A DNA stretch of 64,000 bases from Pseudopithomyces maydicus. Its lineage: Eukaryota; Ascomycota; Dothideomycetes; Pleosporales; Didymosphaeriaceae. This document shows, in pieces, positions 23,500-35,371 of the stretch. The stretch covers positions 2,108,001 to 2,172,000 of the forward strand of contig JANTUC010000005.1 in the NCBI GenBank assembly GCA_026873275.1. The letters run 5' to 3'. The notes under the pieces were generated by a model that was not told the origin of the DNA, ran no database searches, and saw only the letters and a list, made by a program, of their open reading frames with translations. Position 1 is the stretch's first letter. Each line of letters opens with the position of its first letter. The translations under genes and the position numbers were made by a program.

Positions 23500-25793
23500 A
23501 TGGCAGATATCCGGTTCCCCGATCCAAAAGCCCCCATACACCAATTAGAAATAAAGCAAACTTTCGAACGGCTCTCCGAGCGGGACAAGCACTACGCCCA
23601 TCATCTGTCTAGGGCATGCTGGCACGGAACACGAATTAGTTTGCGACAGACATCGCCTGAAGCCGAGGGCATATTCGATTTCATACTCTCGTTACACGCT
23701 ACTTGTGGTGGCCGCTGGGATGAACTTGCTTCATCATGTGGTATTCCTAGAGATCAAATGGATGCGTTTCTTGCGTATGCAGCGTTGTTCCTATGTAACC
23801 TTGGGAATTACTATGTGAGAGACATCTTGCTTGTTATGTTTGAAAATATCTCTGAATCAATGCAGGCAGACGGAGGGCAGAAGTTTATACCAAGAGTTTC
23901 GCCAGAAAACCTGGTCAAACTGGCGAGAGTGGCTCTACCCCAAGGCAGCGATTTCGAATCCCATTTTGGTAGCATGCTCAGATCTATGACGGACGAGCAT
24001 CCTTCTGGTCTCGGCTACCCAAGTGACAGTGCTACCTCCAATTACTATCTCGGAGAGCGGATATCAAGAGAGGAAATCGCATCGGTCACCAAAACGGTTA
24101 GTTTGCATGGCATCGAGCCTGAGAACACACGAATCCGGAAGATTGAGGACAATGGGAAAAAGATTTATGAGGTACTACAGGCTTCGATCGAAATGAGAAA
24201 CGAACACATTGCGAGCGAGATCGCGAACGCGCAGATACGAGTGGTGTCTGGTGATCATTCTTCAGAGTTGACCAAGATATGCTATCAGTAAGGTTTCCCT
24301 TTCAAACCACGTCCATTCATAGTGGCTGACAATCTGCAGTCTCAAAGAGGCTCAGCAACACGCAGCCAATAAGACACAAGCTCAAACCATCGCCCATTAC
24401 ATTGATAGCTTTCGCACCGGAAGTATGAACGCCTACCGTGCTTCTCAAAAACTCTGGGTTCGCGACAATTCACCTTCCGTCGAACACATCATCGGCTTCG
24501 TGGAGTCTTATTGTGATCCTTATGGAGTCAGAGCACAATGGGAGGGCGCGGTATGTCTTGCTGACGAGGATGAGACCAGACGTATGAAAGCATTCGTGGA
24601 CAAATCTGCATACTTTGCGAGTATGCTGCCATGGGCTACAGAAGAGAACAATGGGAAAGGTCCGTTCGAGAAAGAAATCTTGTCTATCCCGAATTTCTCG
24701 ATTTTACATGGTACGTTTGATTAACGCAACGAGGTATTGTCTTCTAAGGATAGCAATTAGCTCTCACAGTATGTGCTGGAAGCGTCTGGGAAGCTTCCAA
24801 TCTACCAAATGTGAGTTGCACTCATGTTCACTATTTTCGAAGATTCAAACAAGTAATCGATGGTATACAGTACAACGACGTCCGCGACACGATCGGCTCC
24901 AAAAACATGCTCCTCGCCAACCGAATGAACGCAAATCGCTTCTCCCCCGGCGCATCCCTATATCTACACTCTCCGGACAGGAAACCGTATCAGGAAAACC
25001 TCCACACGATCCGTTTTGTCGTCACCGTAATCCACGAACTCCTCGGCCACGGTACCGGAAAGCTGCTTTGTGAAATTTCGAAGGGTGAATTCAACTTCGA
25101 TATCAAATCCCCACCGATCAGCCCTTTGACATCAAAGCCTATCACGTCGTGGTACTTCCCGGGGAAACCTGGACAAGCGTGTTCGAAGATATCGCTACGA
25201 GTGTCGAAGAGTGTCGCGCTATCCTCATCTCAGCGTATTTGGTTGATGATAAAGATTTACTAGCTATCTTTGGATACACCGAACACAGTGATCTGACTGC
25301 TGAGCAACTTATCTATCTATCTTACGCCCACCTTGGTGTTGAGGGATTACGATCACTAGAGCATTACGACAGTAAAGAAGGGAAGTGGACGCAAGCACAT
25401 AGCCAGGGGTACTTTGCGATATTCAAACATCTCCTTGAACAGGGGGACGGTTTATTCACAATTGATTTCAATCCTGCAGTCGAGAGTCTTACTGTAAAGG
25501 TGGATCGAACCAAGATTCTTTCTCACGGGAAGCCAGCGTTGGGGGACATGATGTGCAAGCTTCATGTTTGGCGGTGCACTGCTGATGTCCAAGCTTGTCG
25601 TGCGTTTTATGGGAAGGTCACATCTGTGGAAGGGAAGTTTGAGGAGTGGAGGAGGTTTGTGAGTTCTGTGCCGGAATCGAGGTGGAAATTTGTGCAGGCG
25701 AATACGGTTGGAGAGGGTGGACGGATTGGGGTGAGGGTTTATGAGGAGAGTGATAGGGGTATTGTGCGGTCTTGGGCCGAGCGGAGGGTGTGA
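23500..25793 (+). CDS. DPP3: Dipeptidyl peptidase III (metallopeptidase M49); apparent one-base frameshift
   Basis: Four exons (23500-24287, 24340-24710, 24761-24810, 24871-25793) encode about 710 residues. The zinc signature HELLGH appears in VVTVIHELLGHGTGKLL, and the third ligand motif EECRA lies further on (SVEECRAILISAYLVDD). NSPSVEHIIGFVESYCDPYG and NRMNANRFSPGAS are other family blocks. M49 enzymes remove dipeptides from the N-terminus of short peptides in the cytosol. Between the two zinc motifs the frame slips by one base at GGGG 25161-25164: the sequence reads PITSWYFPG in one frame and continues GETWTSVFEDIATSVEECRA in another. A fifth G would keep frame (WYFPGETW). All other parts are intact, so a consensus error is likelier than a dead gene. 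No signal peptide. Confidence 0.92.
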
Positions 25794-26063
25794 CTAGCTC
25801 AGGTAAATATGTAGGTTGCTGTGGAGTCTTTACTTCACGAAACGAAGGAGATAGCTTGCAGTCGTCAAAAGTTTGCTCATCAATGAGTGGCGGATGATGA
25901 CTCTGGTATCACCCGTGCCATTGGAAAATAGGACCATATTCTGTATTCCAGATGTCTCCGGATACTACCTAAAATTCCTCACATGCCAAAGCAGTAAGCT
26001 ACCATAATCTCACACGACCTCAGAGGCTATGCCTACACACGCCCTACGATATCTACACATGCA

Positions 26064-27074
26064 CTACCTCCGGCCGCCTCCAACATCCTGCCCCAACCGA
26101 TACGCACTAATCTTCTCCCACTCAATCTTCTGCCTCGTAATCGGCAATTGCCTTCTCAAACTCTTAAACGCGCCCTCACTCAACGAGCCAAACGCCTTGT
26201 TCAAATCCTCCTGGTATGCCTTCTCCGCCTGCGCGATGGCCCTGACGACCTCCGCCGCACTGCCGCCGCTGACCTTTGCGCTAACCTGCTTCTTCGTCTG
26301 GAGGCGCACGTTGCCGTCCTCGTAGTAGTGTACGTCGACGAAGATGGTGCCGGTGAGGGTGGAGGAGGAGGGGCTGAAGAGGTACGAGGAGCGCCATCGG
26401 CCATTCCAGAAGTTTGAGGGCGAGTACTTGGAGGCGACGGTGAGGAGGGCGACTTGGGAGTCGTCGGAGGTGGGATAGACGCCGATGTTGTATTTAGGGT
26501 AGTGTTCGCTGCCGTGGTTTCGGAGGGACTTGACGAGGCTCTTTCTGTCGTGGGGTCAGCGTTGGTCTCGTAGTTTCAGCGACCAGCCTCGGATCAGAAG
26601 CAGCGCCCTGGATATTCCAAGCTTACACGAGGTCCTCGTGGTTGCTTTCCAGCGTGTAGCTGCGCACGTCGCTTGCTGCCCCATCCAAGTTTGCGTGATC
26701 ATACGCGAATGATGTGTTGTTCTCCGTGTCGTAGTATCTCCCATCGCCTAGAGAGTTGTATGCACTGACAATGACGTCTGTGTTGCTGCCCGGAAGCTTG
26801 ACAAGGGAGAATTGATCTTCATTGTACTTTTCAAAGGCAGGCGCAAGCTCGCTCTCGACCGAGTCGTCGCCGAGGATGTTCTTGATAGCTGTTCAAATCA
26901 GGGCCCGTGCTATAGCAGTGGCAGTCGCGTGGATTGAACAGGTACGCGTACCTTTTGTCACATCGGCGAGCTGCGACATGTTAGAACAGGCCAGGGTGGA
27001 GGGATAGGAGCATCACGTACCTCGCCTGGAGGTGCGCTCTCCACAAAAGCAGAGAGAGCCGCGTTTCTCGACAT
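26064..27074 (-). CDS. CAP1: F-actin-capping protein subunit alpha
   Basis: Four exons on the minus strand, from ATG 27074 (MSRNAALSAFVESAPPGE) with a 19-base second exon (LADVTK), to the stop at 26064; about 270 residues, the usual size. GDDSVESELAPAFEKYNEDQF and IVSAYNSLGDGRYYD lie in the first half. SKYSPSNFWNGRWRSSYLF, IFVDVHYYEDGNVRLQTKK and the C-terminal RRQLPITRQKIEWEKISAYRLG are diagnostic of the alpha subunit. The last segment leads into the tentacle that binds actin. With the beta subunit it caps barbed ends of actin filaments and is also present in dynactin. Small exon 2 is supported by clean GTACGT/ACAG sites. Confidence 0.93.
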
Positions 27075-27450
27075 GGTGGTGCGATAGTTGTGCAGGTATG
27101 CAGGAGAACAGCAGTGGGTGGAGCGGTATGAGCTAAACAACGGCGAATGGGTGCTTGGAGTGGAGGTGCATCGGAGCTGGAACGCCCCTTGGCGGGGTCC
27201 ATTACAGGGGTCCGCAGGCCCCACCATGTCATTGGCCAAAGCGTTTACATTTACAGTATGCAACATGATTCCAAAAGATGTGATTCACGTGGGGGTTCGA
27301 ACATTGGGTATTGATTAATGGGTAATGGGGTAATTATTGCCGTTAAGGTTCCGTCTACTCCGTCCGTATTCCTGGAACAAACTCCACGCTGTGCATCAAC
27401 AAACCATCGCTACAATGCACAATATGCACAGAAGATTGAGAAGACCCTCC
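27075..27450. other. Promoter of capping protein and 3' flank of the next gene
   Basis: 376 bases; no coding sequence seen. Contains GC-rich leader sequence close to 27075-27230 followed by mixed DNA. Confidence 0.55.
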
Positions 27451-29420
27451 TTACTCGATGCTCATCTTCATGAAGCCGTCGCTTGTGTCCGTCATGCCTT
27501 GAAGACCTATTCTCTTCGGTCCAAGCGAAGGCGTCATCGATACACTGCCTCCGCTGTTCGACCTCTCGCCGCTCGCAACTGTGCCACCGGACGGCTCCTT
27601 GTTTAGCTTTGCGGAGCCCCATAGGTCGCGATTGGCAGGAGATTGCGATAGAATAGGGCTGTTATGTACGCTGAGACCGGGTGATACCGCTCGGCGTTTG
27701 ATTGAGTATTCGTCCAAGTCGTCGTCCCGGCGTCGTTTGCTTGACTTCTTCAGGCCCTCGGCTGCGGTCAAGGGAGCTAGAGGTTGTGGAGTTGACGACC
27801 GGGAAACCGATCCAGGATGAACAAAACCATCCGCCGTCGCAGTATTGGCCGCTGACGAGTGGGAGGCAGACTGTGAAGAAACGCTCGGCGAATCCATGCT
27901 AATATCTTCGCTGACGGCGGAGGATCCAGCCCGGGGAAATGATGGGGGAGGCGGCGTTTGAGCTGGAGCATCTCGTTGCCAAAAGCCCCTGCCATTTGTA
28001 TTCCTCGGCTGCCCGAACGCAGCAAATAGTCCTTTTGTAGTGGAACTGTCCAGGCTCATGCCACTTTCGCTGCCTTCTTCGGGCACACCCTCCAACGGTC
28101 CATCTAGGCCCGGAACAGTGGGCAATAGGCTCGGAGATGACTGTGCTGTAATCGGGTCCGTATCGCTCTCGCGTACCTGGCGGATGATCTCAGCCTCCCG
28201 ACGAAACTCGCTGTCGACAGGTGCAGATTCTTCGAGAAGCTCGGCTCGGATACGTCCAAATTGCCGAGACTTGGGCTGGTTTGATAAGCTTCTTTGGACC
28301 GGGTCAACATTGCAGAAATACTTACTAGTAAGTTCCCTCGACGGGTAACGGCTCTGCGCACGACCCCTGGCGTTTGTGACATGTGGATAGCCTCGTCCCC
28401 ACTGTCGTTACCCGACGAGATGTGAAGATCGTTGGTAAAGAGGGAAAGCGACTCTCGGCGCGATCCCGAACCCGCTTTTCGGATTGCAGTCTCTCGCGCA
28501 AAATACCCTTCGTTCTTACCATTCGGCGGGGACGTAGGTCCAGGACTAGCCATAGAGCTGTGGCCGCTGGCAGAGCTGGAGCTTTTTCTACTCCGGCCTT
28601 TGCGTAGCCGGGCGCGCTGTATGCTCATAAACGTGGGTATGTTTCCTGGAGAAAACATGTTTGACCACATGCCGGGACTGTTTCCAGCGGGCGGCCCACC
28701 AAACGGCAGGCTCTTAACGGCCTGTGGTGTCATCAACATGGGGTCGTCGTTGTCGTCGTTGTCCATTGGGTCTCCCTCGTCGGACCCGCTACTAGAGTCA
28801 TCGGATCCGAGCATGTTGATGCTGCCTACCGAGCTGGAAGCTGCTATCCTGTCGCTATTCCCCCACATTTGCATGCCCACATTGGGTGAGTCCAGGACCA
28901 TGGAGTTCCCTCGCGGTTTGCGGGAGGGTATCATCATGCCCTTCTGCGTGATTGTGGGGGAGGAATCGGGCGAGGACTGCTCGGCGAGGGTGGAGTGGTG
29001 GAGGTTGGTGCAAGCTCTCGAGAACTCAGCACCACGCGATCGTCGCGGAAGAAGTGCAGCAGGCGCTGCATACGTATTGCGGGAATCTAGCTGCGGAGAA
29101 AGCGGGACTCGAGCTGCGAAGTGTGCGGGACTGGGCATAGGCGCCTCTCGTGGAGGCATCTGCAGAGAAAGTCCCCTCGAGAGGAGCTCAGGTCGCCGGG
29201 GCGTGCGTGGGCTCGCCATGATGTTGTGGTCATCCTTGGAAGTGCGAGCAGGCTCGTGAAATCGTGGCGACGGCTCGAGATGGGGTGCGCTGTCCGACAG
29301 CGAGCGCGCCTTGGGCGACTTCGACTTTTTGGGTGTGCACACAGGCATCAGGCCGGATGTGGCCTCGTCGCGCTCGTCGCCGGATTCATGTCTGCTCTCA
29401 CCCGCTTCCGTTAGCGTCAT
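27451..29420 (-). CDS. Disordered Ser/Pro-rich fungal protein, probable nuclear phosphoprotein
   Basis: Two exons on the minus strand, from ATG 29420 to the stop at 27451, with one intron at about 28280-28325; about 640 residues. It is almost wholly low in complexity, with many SP and TP sites (TPKKSKSPKARSLSDSAPHLEPSP, ASPRTPRRPELLSRGLSLQ). A short ordered core spans the splice: RRGNLL joined to PKSRQFGRIRAELLEESAPVDSEFRREAEIIRQVRESD. Basic patches (KKSSKRRRDDDLDEYSIKRRA) look like nuclear localisation signals. The end GLQGMTDTSDGFMKMSIE is short and hydrophobic-acidic, as in a docking tail. The core and tail are the parts likely to be conserved. No catalytic domain. Role unknown; cyclin-dependent kinase or MAP kinase targeting is plausible from the SP/TP density. 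Confidence 0.78.
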
Positions 29421-29935
29421 AGCGGCCTCTGATCTTTCGGGGCGAAATTGGCCTGCGATTTGAACGATTGCAAGAAGCGAACATAGCAGACAGTGGAGAA
29501 AGTGAAAGTTGACGTCGACGGCGCGGTAGAGTGATTGAATGGGCGGGGAAGGTGCCCAGGAGCGCCACGTGACTCGTATTACACAATGGAGCTTACAAAC
29601 GAGCCAAAATCAATGAAACTGTCACGTTTGCGATATATATTCACCCCATTCGGTACTACCTATCGATACATGAGTATATGTTAAGGTGGCTTTGTTTGCG
29701 GTCATGTGTGGTTAATAGCCCTGGAGTTCTAACGTAGCCCTGGCACGGTGTTCCTCGTTCTGGATGGTGTTCCTGTGTCCCTCAGCTTCTCCGCAACTCC
29801 ACACCATGATCCCTCGTCTGCGTCCACTGAGCAGGCTGCATAACATATACCTACAACGGATGCGGCTTCAGCGAGTTTCAAAATAGCCCGCGGAGATCCT
29901 TTATGGAAATTGTCAGCAAGGTCGCGACTGATCCC
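29421..29935. other. Intergenic region between two minus-strand genes
   Basis: 515 bases, the promoter of the preceding gene and 3' flank of the next. The frame at 29903-30166 on the plus strand is antisense to the following gene. Confidence 0.6.
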
Positions 29936-31614
29936 TCACGATCCCACAATGCCCTGTACCCATTTAACGTCTTCCCAGGTCGCTTCCCAGATATTGAGTA
30001 TTATCACGGTCCACTCTTTATTCTCATTTCGTTTGATGTGTCCGATGCATCGGCACATTTTTGTTTTCGAAAGAAAGCGTCCACTATCGTAGTTGAAAAG
30101 TTCGACTGGCTTCCAGATAGTTGCATCGTACTCTCCCTTCAAGTGCGGAGGCCGCTCGTGAAATAAATCAGCAAAGATGAAATGTTGTTTGACAGCATCT
30201 CTATGTGAGGTAAGAACATGGGCATAAAGTTCGAACAGGATGTTCTGTCCGTTCTTCGCAGCCTTTCCAGCTTGGTTGATTGCTTCACCAACGCGAAAAC
30301 AAGTGCGTAATAGGAGGTTTGAAGACAAGCCGATAATGGGAGAGCGGTCCCGGACTGGATCTGGAAATGGGGGTCTAACAATGGGTTTTCGATCAGTCAC
30401 TCCCAGTGCGTCTTTGCGTATCAAAGCATCGGTTTGTGGTGTGACTGGAGATTTGAATTTAGCTGTAGGCCCACGTGTATCGTTGGAGAGTGTGTGCACA
30501 GTGTCAACGAACTCAGGTGAACCTCTGTCTAACATAGGCAGGTTATTCGCATCTCGGGTTGCAATCGGCTGATGTGGCAGTGAGCTAAAATCAACCGGCG
30601 GGCTCAAAGTTGCCAGCGAGGAAACTTTATCACCGCGAATGGCGAGGGAGCTGTTACCCTGGATTGTGGAGGACGCTACCGCGCTTTGCGAACTACATTG
30701 GTAGCTCGGAGCATCGTGTATACCCTGGGCCACTAGTATGTTGTCACTGAGGTCAATCGAATTGAACAAATCATCATCATTTTCTTCAAAGAAGTCGTCA
30801 CTCAAGCTCGCTTGCTCCTGGTTGTTGGAAGGCGGTATATGTGCTGCACTTGATGAACCATTCGACGAAGGCGTAGTGTACGATGCTTGGGTATGAGCAG
30901 GCAACGCTTGAGGCGGTATAGTTGGGGATTCGCATTCTACAGCATACCCGGTCTTTTTAGTTATGTTTATGTCATTGCCCGAGAGGCTTGACACGTGGGA
31001 AGCTGCCAGATCCTCGACCTTTCGAGCGGCCCTTCTCGTCACTGGCTTTGTGATGCGGAAGTCGTCAGACACGCGCCTCTGCCTAGACCTCGTTGGCTTC
31101 GTGGCGTCGTTGGCGTGCGGAGAGCTCGTCCCGTCGCGCACCTTGCGGGTTCTCTTGCGGGCTTGCAGTGGCGTCGTGGGCGTTGGAAGCAAGACAGGTG
31201 CATATTTCACCAGGTGTGCCGGCTCCCTATCTGTACCAAGCCCAAGATAGTGTGCAATGATGGGATGGTGCTGGTTGCTGTGCTGTGTATCGAGTGCACG
31301 TGTATGCTTGGTGAGGGGCAGAGATGACGACGGGGGTGGGGACTGAAGGTGTGCTCCAGGGCGATTGATAGGCGTGAAGGTTGGCAGTGGGTCGTATCCA
31401 TGGGCGTTTGGGGTCCTAGATGGCAATAGTCAGTGCCTAGGGTCGCATCTTCACACGGTGACGAGATGGAGTGAGGTGCGCCGCGGGCAGCATACGCATT
31501 CTCATTCTTAGTCGCCTCCGAGTCCGATCTCCCGTGATTCGGCTGCATTTCGCCGATTGTTGGGTGTCTTGTGCTGCTGTGCTGCTCCGCCGCTGACACA
31601 GGTGCATAACGCAT
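29936..31614 (-). CDS. Conserved fungal protein with disordered N-terminus and C-terminal folded domain
   Basis: The long exon runs from about 31421 to the stop at 29936. It lacks an ATG at its left end and instead begins right after an acceptor (CTGACTATTGCCATCTAG), so a first exon is needed. Upstream, ATG 31614 opens MRYAPVSAAEQH; two donors, GTATGC near 31497 and GTGTGA near 31454, both join in frame. The N-terminal 350 residues are Ser/Pro/Asn-rich with an acidic patch (FFEENDDDLFNSIDLSDN). The C-terminal part is globular: LRTCFRVGEAINQAGKAAK, ILFELYAHVLTSH, FADLFHERPPHLKGEYDATIWK, and a final WTVIILNIWEATWEDVKWVQGIVGS. The end might be an OB-like or beta-rich fold, but I cannot name it. 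About 530 residues. Confidence 0.75.
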
Positions 31615-32104
31615 ATGCGTGAATGGGTGTTGAGCCTGTGGCGCGTGCCTGCCCCGCCCCCCTCCTTAATCGGAGGCTCTTGCCCCGCCAAATGCGGGCG
31701 CAGCAAGCTGCCCAACCAAGCAAGCCTCAACCTTCACTTCATCGGCTTCACTCCCTTTATTCACAGCCCGTCAGCGTGAAGGGCATCGTGTTTATTAATT
31801 CTCCCTCGGTACCGAACTTGAGTCCAGGCAAGTGCTCGCTCCACTTTCCTACTGCCCGTCAGACGTTCCGCTGGGTCCCCGCGTGCCCCATCCACGCTTC
31901 TGCAACATCGGCTCTCCGCCATCCTGTTCTGACCTCATCCCCAACGCGGTCTGACGCCGCGCCACTCTGTTCCAGCCCTCTTCCGTGTGTGAACTCGTTC
32001 GCACAGTGGCCCGTTGTCTTGGGCCGGCAACACAGGGTGTAGTATACTCATTAATAGTGTCTAGCGAACGGCTAAGCCTGCATACCTCCGTTTCGCATGC
32101 AATC
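31615..32104. promoter_or_regulatory. Divergent promoter between the 29936-31614 gene and LSB5
   Basis: 490 bases between start codons facing away from each other. Includes a GC-rich half near the minus-strand gene and a mixed half near LSB5. No specific operator identified. Confidence 0.5.
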
Positions 32105-33869
32105 ATGCCGGTAAGTGCACACACTTTTCTCTCGTATATACCATCTCTCCAACCCCCGCGATCCCCTCCATACCCAACCACCATCATTTCCCCTCAAGTC
32201 TCGCGTCTCCCCGGTCCCAGCCTTCTGTCTTCCTAGCTCGTAATGGCCACCCTTCTCCCCCGCGCCAACGAGAGACTGCATGTCATGGACGAGAAAGAGC
32301 CTTTGCTTCCAACGTACGTCGTCTGTGCAGACTGCAAAGAGGTCCATGTTTCCGAGAAACACCCAGCCCTGGATCACCCTAAGCTACCCGCTCCTTCCTC
32401 TAGACGTAGAAGGCTTCGAAGAGCTTTGCATCATCACAAAACCCCGAATGCTTACCAGGCCACTCCCATATTTGAAAACCCTTGCCCGTTGTGCTTCTTT
32501 AAAAGGTTTCGCAAAGTACTGAGAAAATGGATTCGTAAACAGAAAAAGCCCTTCTCCGCTGTCACGGTTCAGATCGACCGTCTGACCAGTGAGCAATATG
32601 AAGAGAACGTGAGTTTACTTTCTATGCTTTTGGGGAATGTTTTTTAATAGAGTGTAGGATATCGGTGGGCTTCCAGACCTTATCGAGGTCATCCGGATTC
32701 AGGAGTCCGGACCCACGGAAGCGGCCCGCGCCATCCGGAAGAAGCTGTATGCTACCGGCTCGTGGACCATGACCATTCTAACCTGGGGATTAGTAAGTAT
32801 GGAAACGCCCACCGGCAACTACGGGCGTTGATTATATTGGATGGTTTGATCCAAAATGCGGGCTCAAGGTTCCAGAAAGGCTTCGCGGATGAACCGCTCC
32901 TGGAAAGGCTTAGGTTAATGGCCAAAGACGAGGTGGTGGACAAGGACGTGCGTGACAAAGTTAATGTTCTGTTCCGTCAGTGGGCTGCCGCATACAAGGG
33001 CACACCAGGGCTTGAACGAATTGCTACACTCTACAAGGAGCTGCCTCGAACTCGGCGACCTCAACCACATCAGTCTCGCGTAGTTAGAGAGAACGATGCA
33101 GAGGCTGAGCGAGAGAATGCTTCGTCACCTCCAGCATCACCCACAGTTCAGCGTCGAAACTCACCGCCTTCCCAATTCCCGCAGGCCTCGTCTTCTTCGG
33201 GTCGCACTGTTGCTCTCGGCAGCTCTGCGCAGCCAAGCCCGTCCTTATTCAAGAGAGATAAGAAGGACAAGAAAAATAAGGGCAAGCCATTCAACCTAGA
33301 ACGAGAGAAGGGTCAGCTGCTGGAGACCATTGCGTCAGCCACTGTCGCCAGTAACAGTCTTATGAACGGACTTCAACTCATCAATCGAGAAGTGCAGCGT
33401 GTTGGCGACAATCCAGAAGTCAGCAAGCGGTTCGACAACTGCAAGCTCATCCGGCGCCAGATTCTGCGATATATTCAACTCGTTGAATCGGAGCAATATA
33501 TTGGTAGTCTATTGAACGCCAACGATGAGCTTGTCAAGGCACTCATGGCTTACGAAATCATGGACAAGAGTATCGACGATGACAGCGACAGCGAGAACGA
33601 GGATTCAGCGCCACCCGCCTCCTCTATGGCTGGCTTGAGTATGGAAGAAGCTCCACCAGCCAAGCCACCCAGGCCTATGAGTATACCTATGCCGCCGGCA
33701 CCTGCCCCGAGCAAGCAGCCGCAGATTGAGCCCGAGGAGGACGACGATGATCCGTTCGGCGATTCTCATGGTACGTAACTTTCACACCCAGCTACATAGC
33801 TTGCGCTAACAATTTGAAGAGGTGAAAACGCCCTATGAACGCAGTGAGCCTACATGGAGGGACGTCTAG
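32105..33869 (+). CDS. LSB5: LSB5-like VHS/GAT-domain endocytic adaptor
   Basis: The VHS part begins KKPFSAVTVQIDRLTSEQYEEN, continues DIGGLPDLIEVIRIQESGPTEAARAIRKKL and KYGNAHRQLRALIILDGLIQNAG, and is followed by a Ser/Pro linker. The GAT-like three-helix part is LLETIASATVASNSLMNGLQLINREVQRV...RRQILRYIQLVESEQYIGSLLNANDELVKAL, and the tail is acidic, with a Pro-rich stretch and EDDDDPFGD. Four introns: 32111-32236, near 32611-32656, 32747-32793 and near 33772-33820. The start is ATG CCG with a GTAAGT donor at 32111. Acceptors at 32236 and 32542 both keep frame, giving either a 102-residue extension with two CxxC pairs or a direct join to KKPF. Yeast LSB5 links Las17/actin patches with ubiquitin and Arf3 at the plasma membrane. 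Confidence 0.9.
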
Positions 33870-34459
33870 AAGCGACTTGCATGTTGAGATTCTTGTGTTC
33901 GATTTTTTATTGTTACCACAATGGTTGCTGTGTGCGATACCCTGTTCGATGGGGGTAGCGTTTTCTTGTATAGAGGTTGGATATGGAATGTTTAGAGGAC
34001 CCTTGATGTGAACGTTCACAATGCTCAAGTCGATTCGCCTATGTTCCCGAACTTACCGTTGCTGTGAGGCTGCAGCTATGATTAGCGCCATGCACGCCAC
34101 AATGCGCAGCCACAATCGTCTACGTCACTCGTTCCCGCCAAGCTGTCGCAGGTTAGCTTACCATGATGAGCATGGTTTGTGCAGTCGTATTTATCGCCCT
34201 CCAGTCCTGTTTGCCGCAACCTCGTTTCCTGGACTCCGACAGCTGCCCATCGCTCTTTCAGACCGACCCGCTATATCAAGGTACGTTGTAGTGCTGCTCG
34301 GGAGCTGCCCAGGCCGGTACCCACTCCAAGACCCTGAAGCGGAGCTGAGAACTGACGACTGCATGACAGCGCCCCTTGACAACCTCTCCTGAACCTCACC
34401 ACGAACGAGTGCTGCTCTACGAACCCTTCCACGCCAACCGACACGTCCTTTCCGCCACA
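33870..34459. other. Intergenic region, no gene seen
   Basis: 590 bases. The stretch 34021-34392 is open in one frame but lacks a convincing start or domain. The last 60 bases are the leader of the small gene at 34460. Confidence 0.5.
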
Positions 34460-34588
34460 ATGCCTGCCTCGACCAAGGGTTCCGTTTCCTCAACCACCTC
34501 CTCCATCGTAAAGCCAGGCCCAGTCAAGCTCCCATGCTACTGCGGTGACGACTGCAGCTTCTGCTGCATACCCTGCACCGTCATGTAA
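34460..34588 (+). CDS. Small cysteine-rich peptide, 42 residues
   Basis: The ATG at 34460 sits in a good context (CCACAATG) after a pyrimidine-rich leader. The peptide starts with a Ser/Thr-rich head (MPASTKGSVSSTTSS), then KPGPVKLP, and ends CYCGDDCSFCCIPCTVM, six cysteines in the last 17 residues. There is no signal peptide, so it should stay inside the cell. Closely spaced CxC and CC pairs suggest metal binding of the metallothionein kind, but the family is not recognised. The open frame continues upstream to 34376; I prefer the internal ATG by context. Confidence 0.45.
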   Translation: MPASTKGSVSSTTSSIVKPGPVKLPCYCGDDCSFCCIPCTVM

Positions 34589-35371
34589 TCGACGTGCATG
34601 CGATATTAACGATACTTGGCCAACATACTGGCCGAGACAAAACAACTACACTATGCTGGCGCACCTTGCACTTTGAGCGACGGGATCATATTTGTAAATG
34701 AAACGGAGTTTATGGGATTCACATTGGACATGAGGATATGGGAGCGCTTCGATGTGGACGATGTGTAGTCGGGGTGACTGATACGTAGGGATTGGTGCGT
34801 AGCTTGCTTGGCAGCGGCTTTCTTTTGGATATATCTTTTCGGCTGCACACAGCACGAATTTACGAATATTATTTTTAGAATCATTGGATCTGTGTTCTGT
34901 TTTACATGTGCTTTGCGTGACGCTGTCACTATGATTGTCTGCTATGGTGGAGGTATCATGTGGGGATAGGCGCTCGATGGGCGCCTGTCGAAACGTGGTA
35001 GTGGGAGTATGCGGGCTAGTCGTGAAGAATTGCTGATGTCGCAGCTTCAAAGCTCTTTACAGTTCTTGTCTTGTGACATTGCGAGTTGAGCCTTTACCAG
35101 ATATTCTTCTTCGGGGTTAGTATATCATTGGCTAAGATGTCGGTTTAACCCAACGCGAACTTCGGGTGTTCTTGTTCATCGTATGGGGTGTGCATCAGAA
35201 ATACACCCTTCTCAGGTACTTGACTTGAAAATATCATAGCGCGCGGCTGCATCGAAGAGTCGATTTGATATATGCTGGGTCCTTCAGTTGTTCTATACAA
35301 TTAATTGTTTTGTAAAGGCCGTAGGTCAAGACGGCAGTTCTGTTTCAAGGCGCCCAGCATATAACATTGCT
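34589..35371. other. Intergenic region, no gene seen
   Basis: 783 bases. The minus-strand frames at 34646-35050 overlap in two registers and are not protein-like. No RNA gene recognised. Confidence 0.55.

Noticed and set aside
27285..27310. GGGGGTTCGAAC as a tRNA T-arm
   Set aside because: No matching stem downstream and no A box at the right distance upstream.
28432..29259. Plus-strand open frame of 275 codons
   Set aside because: Antisense to the Ser/Pro-rich gene at 27451-29420, without start context or domain.
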